Shown here piece by piece: positions 20,131 to 29,757 of a DNA stretch of 64,000 nucleotides. The notes under the pieces are model-generated. The model made no database searches. It was not told the origin of the DNA and saw only the letters and a list, made by a program, of their open reading frames with translations. Source of the stretch: Ignavibacteriota bacterium (lineage in GTDB: Bacteria > Bacteroidota > Ignavibacteria > Tepidaquicellales > Tepidaquicellaceae); contig JAPLFJ010000034.1 of the NCBI GenBank assembly GCA_026390735.1, forward strand, positions 62,001-126,000, written 5' to 3'. The translations under genes were made by a program, and so were the position numbers. How positions within the stretch are numbered: position 1 is the first letter of the stretch; the number at the start of each line of letters is the position of its first letter.

Positions 20131-20236
20131 CGGCAATCCGACGGCAAACAAGTATAAGTTAAACGGAAGTTAAACGGCAATCTACTATGAAACTTACGGC
20201 AATCAAAACATACGGCGATCAACTATGAAACTTACG
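20131..20236. repeat. Irregular ACGGCAA / ACTATGAAACTTACG repeats
   Basis: Intergenic stretch between the DUF4846 gene and iorB. ACTATGAAACTTACG occurs exactly at 20184-20198 and 20222-20236. An ACGGCAA-type heptamer (one variant ACGGCGA) occurs about five times around them. No ORF is seen. Confidence 0.6.
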
Positions 20237-20260
20237 AGAATGTACTGTTCAAAAACAAAA

Positions 20261-20291
20261 AACCCCCGCCGGATTTATACCTACGTGGGTT
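20261..20291 (-). terminator. Terminator of iorA-iorB
   Basis: On the minus strand AACCCACGTAGG pairs imperfectly (10 of 12) with CCGGCGGGGGTT and is followed by a run of T. It sits 25 bp after the iorB stop. Confidence 0.65.
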
Positions 20292-20315
20292 CTCTATAAT
20301 TTCAATTAATAAATA

Positions 20316-20900
20316 TTATTTCACAACATCAACTGCAAAGTCTCTTCCTGCGTTCAAAGCTTTCAGGTTGACATTTACGATATCTTCACCTTTTTTCCCA
20401 AATATAAAACGGATTGATTCTTCAAGATTCTCAAACGCAATATCGAGGAACGGTGAAGCTGCACCGAGTATTACCATATTAGCCGAACGCAACGAACCAG
20501 ATTCTCTGGCAATTTTATCGGCATCAAGAACTACATTATGATGCTGAGCTTTAATCTCATTAATTACATTCTCGATAGGAGGATAATTACTGAAATTAAT
20601 GAACGGCTTGGAGTTTGCTATAATCCATCCTTCTTTTGATAAGTATGGAAGGTATCTTAGTGATTCCATTGGTTCAACTGAGATAATCATATCAGCTTTT
20701 CCGAAAGGAATAAGGTCTGACATAACTTCTTTATCCGAAAGTCTTAAGTGAGACTGTACATCACCACCACGCTGGCTCATACCGTGAACTTCTGCCTGTT
20801 TTAAATGTAAGCCGAGGTTTACTGCTGCGACGCCGATAACCGTTGCGATAGAGAGAATCCCCTGTCCGCCAACACCTGCTAAAATAATATCTTTCTTCAT
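20316..20900 (-). CDS. iorB: Indolepyruvate:ferredoxin oxidoreductase, beta subunit
   Basis: Gamma-type domain of the 2-oxoacid:ferredoxin oxidoreductases. The N-terminus ILAGVGGQGILSIATVIG is the CoA-contacting glycine motif, and EVHGMSQRGGDVQSHLR is the family signature. With IorA it oxidatively decarboxylates aryl-pyruvates from aromatic amino acids to aryl-acetyl-CoA, reducing ferredoxin. 194 residues is normal. The start codon overlaps the iorA stop by 4 bp, so the two are translationally coupled. Confidence 0.95.
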   Translation of the reverse strand: MKKDIILAGVGGQGILSIATVIGVAAVNLGLHLKQAEVHGMSQRGGDVQSHLRLSDKEVMSDLIPFGKADMIISVEPMESLRYLPYLSKEGWIIANSKPFINFSNYPPIENVINEIKAQHHNVVLDADKIARESGSLRSANMVILGAASPFLDIAFENLEESIRFIFGKKGEDIVNVNLKALNAGRDFAVDVVK

Positions 20901-22510
20901 TTCGCTTCCTCCTTTGCCTTTGCTTCTTTCTTATGTTTACCGATTGTCTGAATACATTCTCTTCTCGGGATGATGACGGATACGCCTTCGTAATTAAGTT
21001 CATCCTGAATGACTTTCATATTTTCTTCGTGATATCTTCTCATCGGATTAAGAATGTTAATATGTTCTTCTTCAACTCCGAGACCTTTTACGATATCTTC
21101 AAGTCTTCCCATTGCAGCAGATGTCTGTCCGCCTGTCATACCTGTAGTAGCATTATCAAGTATAAATATAGTAACAGGAGTTTTATCGTTAACACAATCG
21201 AGCAAACCTGTAATACCTGAGTGAGTGAAAGTGGAATCACCTATTACAGCTACAGCAGGTCTGAGGCCTGCATCGGAAGCACCTTTTGCCATAGTGATAG
21301 ATGCACCCATATCAACGCAGGAATTGACTGAATTGTACGGAGGCAATGCGCCGAGAGTGTAACAACCGATATCAGCGAATACTCTGCCAGGTGTGTATTC
21401 AGCGAGTACTGCATTCAAATCAAGATAAGAATCGATGTGAGGACAACCGGCACAAAGTGATGGCGGTCTTGGGGTAACGAGAGAAGGTATTGGATTACCG
21501 ATAGTATCAGTAAGGCCTAAAGACCTTGCAACAATATTCGGGTTTAATTCTCCGTCACGTGGTACTTCGCCACTGAGTCTTCCCTGAATCTTAAGACCAA
21601 CGTTTAAGTAGCCTTTAAGCATTTCTTCAATCAAAGGAAATCCTTCTTCCAGAATCAGAAGTTCATCGCATTCCTTAGCAATCTTTTGTATAAGTTTATG
21701 AGGTAACGGATACTGTGATATCTTAAGAACAGGATGAGAACATTTACTGTCAACATAGTTTTCCATAAGATAGTTATAACCTATACCGCTTGCAATTATA
21801 CCGAGTTTTTTATTTTCGCCTTCAAAATATTTATTAAAACCTGATGTTTCAGATTCTGCTTCGAGAGGGACCTGTTTTTCAAGAAGGACTTTATACTGTT
21901 TTCTTGCGATTGCAGGGAGAAGCACGAATTGTGTTAAATTCTTTGGAAGTGATATTTCATTCTGTTCCCTTGAATCTTTTCTCTGTACACCTGCTCTTGA
22001 GTGAGCGAGTCTGGTAGTGATTCTGAGCATAACAGGGATTTTATATTTTTCAGATATATCAAAACCGTAATGAACCATATCGTATACTTCCTGCTGATTG
22101 ACAGGTTCGAGAACGGGAATAAAAGCGAATTTAGAGAGTATTCTTGAATCCTGTTCGTTCTGTGAAGAATGCATTGAAGGGTCATCTGCTGCGACAACAA
22201 TCATACCGCCGTTAGCACCTGTAATAGCTGAATTAACAAATGCATCAGCGGCAACGTTTAAACCTACGTGCTTCATACAAACCATAGTACGTTTTCCAGT
22301 GTATGACATTCCCAGAGCAGATTCATAAGCAGTCTTTTCATTAGAAGACCAGTTAGAACGGATGCCTTTCTGTTTTGCTTCTTTAGAATGCTGAACATAT
22401 TCAGTGATTTCAGTAGAGGGTGTTCCCGGATAGGCATAAATGCCTGAAATACCGGCGTCTATAGCGGCTTGAGCAATTGCCTCATCACCGAGTAAAACTA
22501 ATTTTTGCAT
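20897..22510 (-). CDS. iorA: Indolepyruvate:ferredoxin oxidoreductase, alpha subunit
   Basis: Thiamine-diphosphate subunit. The N-terminal pyrimidine-binding half has AYPGTPSTEI and the TGKRTMVCMKHVGLN region. The C-terminal half carries the CAGCPH motif and the ThDP signature GDSTFTHSGITGLLDCVND with the later NATTGMTGGQ. 537 residues; it stops right after VIIPRREC plus a charged tail, so it lacks the C-terminal ferredoxin domain of archaeal IorA (over 600 residues). Electrons must leave through another cluster or protein; I believe shortened forms are common in Bacteroidota. First gene of iorAB. Confidence 0.94.
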   Translation of the reverse strand: MQKLVLLGDEAIAQAAIDAGISGIYAYPGTPSTEITEYVQHSKEAKQKGIRSNWSSNEKTAYESALGMSYTGKRTMVCMKHVGLNVAADAFVNSAITGANGGMIVVAADDPSMHSSQNEQDSRILSKFAFIPVLEPVNQQEVYDMVHYGFDISEKYKIPVMLRITTRLAHSRAGVQRKDSREQNEISLPKNLTQFVLLPAIARKQYKVLLEKQVPLEAESETSGFNKYFEGENKKLGIIASGIGYNYLMENYVDSKCSHPVLKISQYPLPHKLIQKIAKECDELLILEEGFPLIEEMLKGYLNVGLKIQGRLSGEVPRDGELNPNIVARSLGLTDTIGNPIPSLVTPRPPSLCAGCPHIDSYLDLNAVLAEYTPGRVFADIGCYTLGALPPYNSVNSCVDMGASITMAKGASDAGLRPAVAVIGDSTFTHSGITGLLDCVNDKTPVTIFILDNATTGMTGGQTSAAMGRLEDIVKGLGVEEEHINILNPMRRYHEENMKVIQDELNYEGVSVIIPRRECIQTIGKHKKEAKAKEEAK

Positions 22511-22630
22511 ATACTTATATTATATTTAGGTATAAAATTCTTGGGGTTAATTAATAAAATTAGCGATTTTAAGAATGAATTGTAAGAGAAAAAGGAGGAG
22601 GAATAGAGTCATTAGAATAAATAAATTGTT

Positions 22631-22710
22631 CAACCCTTTCAGGGTTGGAGTGTGTTAATGTTCCACCGGCTTCGCCGGTGGTTATTCACATTAAACCCTT
22701 TCAGGGTTTA
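22631..22710. repeat. Triple palindromic element (variant A)
   Basis: Three hairpins in a row, each with TTC in the loop: CAACCCT/AGGGTTG at 22631-22647, CCACCGGC/GCCGGTGG at 22663-22681, and TAAACCCT/AGGGTTTA at 22692-22710. Architecture matches the two-palindrome elements at 26464 and 35048 although the stem sequences differ. It occupies the iorA/MFS intergenic region (22511-22758). Confidence 0.8.
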
Positions 22711-22758
22711 AAAGTAGAAGAATACAATAAATTATTACATTATGCATTAGAATAATTA

Positions 22759-24018
22759 TTATGCTGTTGCTTCCTTAACTTCAACTTTAAAACAATTCAT
22801 CCTGTTGATAAAAAAGATAACAACAATGAAGAGAAGCATTCCAATTACTCCTATTGCTGCTTCAGTATTCAGCATACCTTTAGAGTTCCAGTGTTCGTGA
22901 GCCCATCCATTAATGTATACCATAAAATATATCGGAGCATTGGAAAGTGAGGCAAAGATATTATATTTTGTTGCTGCAGCTCCTGTTCCGATAGCTTCGA
23001 GGGCAAAGGCAGTAAATCCTGCAAAAGTAAGTCCGGTGCTGACAGCATAAAGAGAAGTCCAGAAAATATACATCAATTCTGTTCTTGGAGAGAAACCCAT
23101 TCCGACTGCACAAAGTGCCTGCATGAGACCAAAAGCAATATATGCATACTTACGGTCCATACGGTCACATATCCATCCGCCCAGCAGACATCCTAAGGCA
23201 GAAATAATTCCGCCAGCTGTACCGACAACAAGAGAAACAGTATCTGAAGAAGCACTCCATTCACCTGCAAGAGCCGCCCAAAGGTTTGAAGCCGCTCCGG
23301 AACCGATAGGAAGAAAGCACAGGAATATAGCAGTAAAACCCGCTTTGGATCTAACAAGACTGATAATATCTTTATTGAGATTCTTAAGACTTTGACGAAA
23401 ACTAAAAACTCGAATAGTAGACTGTGGTTCGGATAAGAATAAAAGTCCGATACTTGAAAGCAAACAAGTTAATGCCAGCAGTGCCCCTGCCATCCAGTTT
23501 TCAGGAAGCCGTTCAGCGAGATAAAGTCCTGCACCTCCTCCAATACCCATTCCACCAAGACAACCAGCCTGCATCCATCCTCCTGCTCTGCCTTTCATAT
23601 CGGCAGGAGTATCATAAGCCATCATACTATCTGTTGACATTGCAAGAAAAGTAACGGCAAAGTTAGTAAGGAAAACTAAAACTATAAGCAGAGTCAGACT
23701 TTCCACCTTGACCGGGATAAGACTGATAAGAACAATTCCTGCAGCACTAACAAGGACTGACATCAAATACCATTTTTTGTTTGAAAGAGTCATATCAACC
23801 AGTGGTGCCCAGAGAAATTTGAGTATGTTGGGAAGAAGACTGGCTGCTACTAGAGCAGCTACATCATCCAGTGAAATACCCGCTTTTGAAAACATAAAAG
23901 CAAGTGTAACGGAAACAAAACCGAAGACAACACCAAACGGCGTGATAAGCAGCATAAAAATCCACGGATGGACATTCTTATCCTTAACGCCAAGATTTAC
24001 TAATTTGTTTGTTCTCAT
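22759..24018 (-). CDS. AmpG-like MFS permease
   Basis: Inner-membrane major facilitator protein of 419 residues with about twelve hydrophobic segments. The segment LPNILKFLWAPLVDMTLSNK is close to the KFLWAPLVD motif of AmpG-type muropeptide permeases, so import of peptidoglycan fragments is a reasonable guess. A MSTDSMMAYDTPADMKGRAGGWMQAG stretch also fits that subfamily. Divergent from maeB; the NamZ-type muramidase gene lies just beyond maeB. Substrate is not proven by sequence. Confidence 0.8.
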   Translation of the reverse strand: MRTNKLVNLGVKDKNVHPWIFMLLITPFGVVFGFVSVTLAFMFSKAGISLDDVAALVAASLLPNILKFLWAPLVDMTLSNKKWYLMSVLVSAAGIVLISLIPVKVESLTLLIVLVFLTNFAVTFLAMSTDSMMAYDTPADMKGRAGGWMQAGCLGGMGIGGGAGLYLAERLPENWMAGALLALTCLLSSIGLLFLSEPQSTIRVFSFRQSLKNLNKDIISLVRSKAGFTAIFLCFLPIGSGAASNLWAALAGEWSASSDTVSLVVGTAGGIISALGCLLGGWICDRMDRKYAYIAFGLMQALCAVGMGFSPRTELMYIFWTSLYAVSTGLTFAGFTAFALEAIGTGAAATKYNIFASLSNAPIYFMVYINGWAHEHWNSKGMLNTEAAIGVIGMLLFIVVIFFINRMNCFKVEVKEATA

Positions 24019-24167
24019 TTTTCTCTCTTTACCGAATTTTCATTTATTATATTCCCCTTTTAGAATATAACAATATTCACAAGAATAAATAGAGGTAATA
24101 AACTTTTTCTTAATTCATAATCAGGAATAGGATAATTTATACAATCAAATTAAAACTTCAATTTATA

Positions 24168-24175
24168 TATATTTG
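24168..24175 (+). promoter_or_regulatory. Putative Bacteroidota-type -7 box of maeB
   Basis: TATATTTG matches the TAnnTTTG consensus 23 bp before the maeB ATG. No convincing -33 TTG was found, so this is only a candidate. Confidence 0.35.
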
Positions 24176-24197
24176 TATAAATCAAAACCCCGAAACA

Positions 24198-26450
24198 ATG
24201 ATTAGAAAACAAGACGCACTCGACTACCACAAAAACGGCAGACCAGGCAAGATTGAAGTAGTTTCTTCAAAGCCATGTGCCACACAACGCGATTTATCGT
24301 TAGCATACACTCCCGGTGTAGCAGAGCCCTGCCTTGAAATTGAAAAGAATCCAGAAGATGCTTATCAGTACACTGCAAAAGGAAACCTGGTTGCTGTAGT
24401 ATCTAATGGGACAGCCGTGCTCGGGCTTGGAAACATAGGAGCACTAGCCGGCAAACCTGTTATGGAAGGTAAAGGAGTATTATTCAAAAGATTTGCGGAC
24501 GTAGATGTATTCGATATAGAATTAAACACAGAGGACCCTGACGAGATAATTAAAGCAGTAAAACTGCTTGAACCGACATTCGGCGGAATAAATCTTGAAG
24601 ATATAAAAGCACCTGAATGTTTCTACATTGAGGAAGAACTGAAAAAGATAATGGGCATCCCTGTGTTTCACGATGACCAGCACGGTACGGCAATCATCAG
24701 TGGAGCCGCATTGATAAACTCCCTTGAGATAGTTAACAAGAAAATCACTGAAGTTAAGGTTGTGTTCAGCGGAGCAGGTGCAGCGGGAATTGCGTGTGCA
24801 AAACTTTATGAGACACTTGGAGTAAGAAGAGAGAATATAATTTTATGTGACACAAAAGGAGTGGTTTACAAAGGCAGAAAAGACGGGATGAATAAGTACA
24901 AAGATTATTTTGCACAGGATACTGAACTCCGCACACTTGCCGATGCAATGAAGGGGGCAGATTGTTTCTGCGGTGTTTCGAAGAAAGGTGTACTGACGAA
25001 AGAAATGGTTAAGAGCATGGCAGACTCCCCTATTGTTTTTGCTATGGCAAACCCTGACCCCGAGATAACTTATCCTGATGCAAAATCGGTACGTGACGAC
25101 ATTATTATGGCAACAGGAAGAAGTGATTATCCAAATCAGGTAAATAACGTACTTGGATTTCCTTTTATATTCAGAGGTGCACTCGACGTAAGAGCATCGA
25201 CGATTAACAATGAAATGAAGATTGCAGCTGCAATAGCACTTGCAAAACTTGCGAAGGAAGACATACCTGATTCTGTTATACGTACATACGGCGGAAGTAA
25301 GATTGAATTCGGGAAGGAATACATAATTCCTAAACCATTCGACCCGAGAGTACTTCTTTGGGAAGCACCCGCAGTAGCTGAAGCAGCGATGTTTACAGGT
25401 GTTGCGAAGAATCCAATTCTTGACTTTGAAGAGTACAAAGATAAACTTGAGGCGAGACTTGGAAAGTCACGTGAAATAATGAGGTTCTTTATTCACAAGG
25501 CACAACACGTAAATAAGAAGATAGTATTTCCTGAAGGGGAAGAATCAAAGATACTCCGTGCAGCACAGATAATAATTGATGAAGGAATTGCAAAACCTGT
25601 ATTAATCGGTGACAAGGAAATGATTGTTCAGAACATCGTAGACTTGAACTTACATTTTGAGAGAGAAGACATTGAAATAATTGAGCCTGCTTTATCACCA
25701 AACCTTAAGAAGTACACTGACGATTTCTTTGAACTGAGGAAAAGAAAAGGTGTAACTTATATAGATGCGAAAAGACTTATAAAGAATCCGAACATTTTTG
25801 GAATGATGATGGTAAGAAGCGGCGATGCTGACGGATTGATATCAGGTTTAACACAGCATTATCCTGATACAGTAAAACCTGCGTTGCAGATAATTGGTAA
25901 GGCAGAAGGGACGAACACAGTAGCGGGTATGTATATGATGATATTCAAGAATCAGAGAGTATTTATTGCTGATGCAACTGTAAACATAAATCCTAATGCA
26001 GAACAGCTTGCAGAGATTGCGCTGCTTGTTGCTGATAAGGTAAAGAAACTCGGTGTAACACCGAGGATTGCAATGCTTTCATTCAGTAACTTTGGAAGTA
26101 CAAAGCATCCTTATTCGGATAAAGTGAGAGTGGCGACTGAGATTATAAAGAAGAAGAGACCAGACTTAGTGGTTGAGGGTGAGATGATGGCAGATACGGC
26201 ACTGAATCCTGAAATGATTTCGGAATATTTCCCGTTCAGCGACCTGAAAGAAAAGGCAAACGTACTTATTTGTCCTGACCTGACATCTGCAAACATTGCT
26301 TATAAGCTGCTTGCATGTCTTGGCAGTGCAGTTGCGATTGGTCCTATATTACTTGGAATAAAAAATCCTGTTTATTTACTCGGGCCGGGAAATTATGTTG
26401 ATGACATAGTGAATATAACAGCGATGGCGGTTTACGAGACGGAGAAGTAG
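24198..26450 (+). CDS. maeB: NADP-dependent malic enzyme with phosphotransacetylase-like domain
   Basis: Oxidative decarboxylation of malate to pyruvate. Residues 1 to about 410 are malic enzyme: [14 protein letters not shown], the [10 protein letters not shown] metal/substrate motif and the nucleotide fold at [15 protein letters not shown]. Residues about 430-750 are a phosphotransacetylase-like domain ([25 protein letters not shown]), generally regarded as regulatory (acetyl-CoA binding) rather than catalytic in MaeB. 750 residues is the usual length of the fusion. Single gene with a short leader. Confidence 0.96.
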   Translation: MIRKQDALDYHKNGRPGKIEVVSSKPCATQRDLSLAYTPGVAEPCLEIEKNPEDAYQYTAKGNLVAVVSNGTAVLGLGNIGALAGKPVMEGKGVLFKRFADVDVFDIELNTEDPDEIIKAVKLLEPTFGGINLEDIKAPECFYIEEELKKIMGIPVFHDDQHGTAIISGAALINSLEIVNKKITEVKVVFSGAGAAGIACAKLYETLGVRRENIILCDTKGVVYKGRKDGMNKYKDYFAQDTELRTLADAMKGADCFCGVSKKGVLTKEMVKSMADSPIVFAMANPDPEITYPDAKSVRDDIIMATGRSDYPNQVNNVLGFPFIFRGALDVRASTINNEMKIAAAIALAKLAKEDIPDSVIRTYGGSKIEFGKEYIIPKPFDPRVLLWEAPAVAEAAMFTGVAKNPILDFEEYKDKLEARLGKSREIMRFFIHKAQHVNKKIVFPEGEESKILRAAQIIIDEGIAKPVLIGDKEMIVQNIVDLNLHFEREDIEIIEPALSPNLKKYTDDFFELRKRKGVTYIDAKRLIKNPNIFGMMMVRSGDADGLISGLTQHYPDTVKPALQIIGKAEGTNTVAGMYMMIFKNQRVFIADATVNINPNAEQLAEIALLVADKVKKLGVTPRIAMLSFSNFGSTKHPYSDKVRVATEIIKKKRPDLVVEGEMMADTALNPEMISEYFPFSDLKEKANVLICPDLTSANIAYKLLACLGSAVAIGPILLGIKNPVYLLGPGNYVDDIVNITAMAVYETEK

Positions 26451-26463
26451 TAAAGGAAGTTTA

Positions 26464-26520
26464 AACCGTTGAAACGGTTATTTTTTATTTGATATATTAT
26501 CTCCACGGATAAATCCGTGG
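26464..26520. repeat. Paired palindromic element (variant B)
   Basis: Hairpin AACCGTT-GA-AACGGTT (26464-26479) and, 23 bp later, CCACGGAT-AA-ATCCGTGG (26503-26520). The same pair recurs at 35048-35104. It lies between the convergent maeB and NamZ genes and might also act as a transcription stop. Confidence 0.85.
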
Positions 26521-26556
26521 GCTGAATTTAACTACAATTTGTACAAATAGTCTTAC

Positions 26557-27762
26557 TTAATACAATAAGTAGGGCTTTGTTTTTTCCTTAAAGTTCCGGG
26601 CTTCTTTATCTGCTTCGGCAACGATTTCGTTTAATGTATAACCATTGTCAATCATCGTACGGAGTTTATTTGTACCGACGAGTTTATCGATGAAGTTTTT
26701 GTTTATCCATCCGAACTTTGATGATGATTTCTTCAGAGCTATGAGAACTGCAACAGATGTCTCGAATGGTTTGAATTTAAACATATCGGTGACTTTTATT
26801 TTCACACCATAACAAACAACACTGACAAACTTCATAGCAGTGTATGATGGAAGTAAAGACTGGTCTGGAACGAATTCTGTCTTCTCAAATGAAATACCTT
26901 TTAAATCAAAGTCATTAAGATTCTTTAGTAGTGCGTCGCTGTTTACGAACGGCGAACCGAGCACCTGAAAAGGTGTGGATGTCCCGCGTCCTTCTGAAAT
27001 ACTCGTACCTTCGAGGAAACAGAGAGCGGGATAGAGTCTTGCGCTTTCGACAGAAGTAATACTTGGTGACGGGTTTATCCAATTGCTCATAAGATTCTCA
27101 TATTTAATATTACTGTCATAATCTTTCATCTTAATAACCTTAAACTTGTTATTCTGTACATACTCACCGTTAAGATAACTTGCCAGTTCCCCTATCGTTA
27201 AGCCGAAAATCACAGGCGTAGATATTTTCCCGACGAAGGAAGAAAAGTTTTCATCGAGCATGAATCCTTCAGTGTTATGAATATCAGCAACTGAAGGTCT
27301 GTCGCAAACGATGTATTCCTTGCCATACTTCTTTGCATCCTGCATAGTAAGGTACAAAGTGGAAGTGTAAGTATAAAAGCGAGCTCCAAGTTCCTGTATG
27401 TCAAAAATCAGAACATCCACATCATTAACATCATTTTTTGTGTAGGAATACTTACTTCCGTACAAAGAAGTGACTGGGATTTCTATGCCAGATGTTTTAT
27501 AAGTATCGTCTGCAGAGAAACCGTGTTCGGGAGTAAATACTCTTGTGACATTAACTTTACTTTCAACGAGCATATCGATAATATGCTTTCCTGTTTTATC
27601 GACACCAGTACTGTTTGTGATAATACCAACTTTTTTATCTTTCAGTAAATTCAGATTCTCTTTTACGAGCATTGTATTGCCTGTTTCGAAAGACAGGTTT
27701 GTAAACTGAGCAAAGACAGATGATGCGAAAACCAGCAATATAAATGTAAGGATATTTTTCAT
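26557..27762 (-). CDS. DUF1343 protein, NamZ-type exo-N-acetylmuramidase
   Basis: 401 residues of the DUF1343 family (now linked to exo-beta-N-acetylmuramidase NamZ, GH171), which trims MurNAc from peptidoglycan fragments. Diagnostic segments are KVGIITNSTGVD, VFTPEHGFSAD, DVLIFDIQELGARFYTYTST and the later PALCFLEGTSISEGRGTSTPF. The N-terminal MKNILTFILLVFASSVFAQ is a Sec signal, so it works in the periplasm or outside. The start codon overlaps the flippase stop (TGATG), so the two genes are coupled. The family is clear; enzyme specificity is inferred from characterised relatives. Confidence 0.9.
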   Translation of the reverse strand: MKNILTFILLVFASSVFAQFTNLSFETGNTMLVKENLNLLKDKKVGIITNSTGVDKTGKHIIDMLVESKVNVTRVFTPEHGFSADDTYKTSGIEIPVTSLYGSKYSYTKNDVNDVDVLIFDIQELGARFYTYTSTLYLTMQDAKKYGKEYIVCDRPSVADIHNTEGFMLDENFSSFVGKISTPVIFGLTIGELASYLNGEYVQNNKFKVIKMKDYDSNIKYENLMSNWINPSPSITSVESARLYPALCFLEGTSISEGRGTSTPFQVLGSPFVNSDALLKNLNDFDLKGISFEKTEFVPDQSLLPSYTAMKFVSVVCYGVKIKVTDMFKFKPFETSVAVLIALKKSSSKFGWINKNFIDKLVGTNKLRTMIDNGYTLNEIVAEADKEARNFKEKTKPYLLY

Positions 27763-29198
27763 CAGAAGAACCTCTTAATGATTTTAATGTCGACGATTTT
27801 AAGGACAAATATGAAGCTTGTAATTATTATAAAGATTGCAATCTTGAGCAACAGATAATCGAAGTACTTCAGGAAAAAGTAAGAGATGACTGTTGCAGCA
27901 AGAAGAATGAATATGAATAAAATCTTAGTGTACTCGTAATGGATTTTATAAAACTTCTGAGATGCGAAATAAATCCCGGCTGCCATTGTTATGTAACTTA
28001 GCAGTGTAGTGATTGCAGCACCCATCATCCCCATAACCGGGATAAGAATAAAGTTAGCTGCAACGTTTATTAAAGCAGCACCTCCTGTTATGTACGGCAG
28101 ATACTTTGTTTTCTTTTCGATATAAATTCCAGCCATAAGGTTGATGTAAATACCGTAGAAGATATACGAGAGTAAAACCAGCGGTACTATGCTAAGTCCG
28201 CCCCAATATGCTTTTCCGACGAGATAACCTTTATGCGGCAAAGGAATGGCGACAATATTATCTATGAACAGAGTAAGGAATATGAAGATCACTGATGCGA
28301 TAACGAGAAAGAGAGTCATAACTTTAGCGAACAGTTCCTTAGCATTCGGGTCTTTAGCATTCTGAAGAAAGAAAGGACGCCATGCAAACTCAAACATAGA
28401 GACAAAGAGCATCATAAATATACCCAGGCGGTAATTTGCCTGGAAGACTCCGACAGTATAATCGTTTGTTAATGCTGTAAGAATTGGACGATTAACTACC
28501 TGAATGATATTAGAACTGATACCTGCGGGAATGTATGGAAGTGAAAACTTAAGGAGTTCTTTAACGAGTTCTTTATTGAAAGAGATCTTAATATTTTTCC
28601 ACACAATCGGGAGCAGAAGAATGAAAGTGAGTCCTGAAGCAATCACGTTTGAGATAAAGACATACTCAATCCCCTTCTTTAATACAACTATGAACAGAAG
28701 ATTAAAGACAACTGTAGCGACTATGTTAACGAGTCTTATGGCTGCAAACTTCATTGGTTTATGCTGAAGGCGCAGATAAGCAAACGGCACTATAGTAACT
28801 GCATCGAAGAAAAGAATCAGTGCTGTATATTTTAAAAGTATTCCACGTGAAACATCAATCTGGAAAACCGAAGTTAGTCCTGTTGAGAATGCGAACAGGA
28901 TTCCTGACATCAGGAATGCATTAAGGAAAATACCTATATAAGGATGCGAGAAGTTTTCCTTTTCTGAACCGACTTCAAGAGTTGAAGCAAACTTAAAGTA
29001 GCCTGATTCAAGTCCGACAGTAAGGAATACGTTTAAAATTGCTATGTATGCATAGATGTTTGCAACTATTCCGAATTCAGCCGGAAGAAAAAGATTTGTA
29101 TAAATAGGAACGAACAGAAAATTCAGGAATCTTCCGAGTATGGTGCTTGTACCGTAAATCAGTGTATCTTTAGACAGTGACTTTAACTTATCAATCAT
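27762..29198 (-). CDS. MOP-superfamily polysaccharide/lipid flippase
   Basis: 478-residue membrane protein with about fourteen hydrophobic helices, of the Wzx/RfbX-like polysaccharide biosynthesis branch of the MOP superfamily. The start region DTLIYGTSTILGRFLNFLFVPIYTNLF is the typical first helix, and a second copy of the fold begins near residue 215 (NIIQVVNRPILTAL). It likely flips an undecaprenyl-linked glycan across the inner membrane. Coupled to the NamZ-type gene, hinting at a cell-wall role; no glycosyltransferases are adjacent, so substrate is unknown. Confidence 0.88.
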   Translation of the reverse strand: MIDKLKSLSKDTLIYGTSTILGRFLNFLFVPIYTNLFLPAEFGIVANIYAYIAILNVFLTVGLESGYFKFASTLEVGSEKENFSHPYIGIFLNAFLMSGILFAFSTGLTSVFQIDVSRGILLKYTALILFFDAVTIVPFAYLRLQHKPMKFAAIRLVNIVATVVFNLLFIVVLKKGIEYVFISNVIASGLTFILLLPIVWKNIKISFNKELVKELLKFSLPYIPAGISSNIIQVVNRPILTALTNDYTVGVFQANYRLGIFMMLFVSMFEFAWRPFFLQNAKDPNAKELFAKVMTLFLVIASVIFIFLTLFIDNIVAIPLPHKGYLVGKAYWGGLSIVPLVLLSYIFYGIYINLMAGIYIEKKTKYLPYITGGAALINVAANFILIPVMGMMGAAITTLLSYITMAAGIYFASQKFYKIHYEYTKILFIFILLAATVISYFFLKYFDYLLLKIAIFIIITSFIFVLKIVDIKIIKRFF

Positions 29199-29230
29199 GT
29201 TTATTTACCATACATATCATTAAAATAACA

Positions 29231-29262
29231 AAAGGTTATTCCTAAAATAAGGAATAACCTTT
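29231..29262 (-). terminator. Terminator after the 29282-29704 gene
   Basis: Perfect 13-bp inverted repeat AAAGGTTATTCCT with a 6-nt loop; the minus strand continues TTGTTATTTT. It isolates the exported-protein pair from the flippase gene. Confidence 0.85.
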
Positions 29263-29281
29263 ATATAAAAAATATAGAAAT

Positions 29282-29704
29282 TTATTGATTGATGACTTCT
29301 ATCAATGAACTTGTTACAGTCTGACCGTTTGCGTCGAGTAAGAATACTCTGTAGATTCCCGGGTCACTGAATTTCATATCGCTTGTTGAATTCTTAGCGA
29401 AATAAACATACTTCATTGTAGGTTCAATTACGTAAGTAAATTTCTTGTAATATTCAAAAGTTTTTGTTGTAACATTATATTTATCGAACTGAATAGTAAC
29501 GTTCTTTAAACCAAGCGCCGATTCGCATTTAACCATAACGGTTAAATAACCGGTAGTGAATCTATCGCTTATACCGACTTCACCATCATTACCATATGAT
29601 TCACAAAAATATAATACCGGTGTGCTCTGTGCATGTACATTTGATGTTACCCCAAACATAGCAAGTACTGCAAAGATTGAAAAAACCACATACAATTTCT
29701 TCAT
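29282..29704 (-). CDS. Exported protein, paralogue of the adjacent lipoprotein
   Basis: 140 residues with a signal peptide ending near NVHAQS. The mature part starts TPVLYFCESYGNDGEVGISD and continues RFTTGYLTVMVKC, with a C-terminal FSDPGIYRVFLLDANG strand. These three blocks align with the neighbouring upstream protein (30303-29758), so the two arose by tandem duplication. The fold looks like a small all-beta domain. I recognise no family. Same transcript as its paralogue (53-bp gap), followed by a strong terminator. Confidence 0.82.
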   Translation of the reverse strand: MKKLYVVFSIFAVLAMFGVTSNVHAQSTPVLYFCESYGNDGEVGISDRFTTGYLTVMVKCESALGLKNVTIQFDKYNVTTKTFEYYKKFTYVIEPTMKYVYFAKNSTSDMKFSDPGIYRVFLLDANGQTVTSSLIEVINQ

Positions 29705-29757
29705 TTTTTCTCCTTATGGTCTTATCAAGACCCTTTTAATTAATTTAACAATAAACC

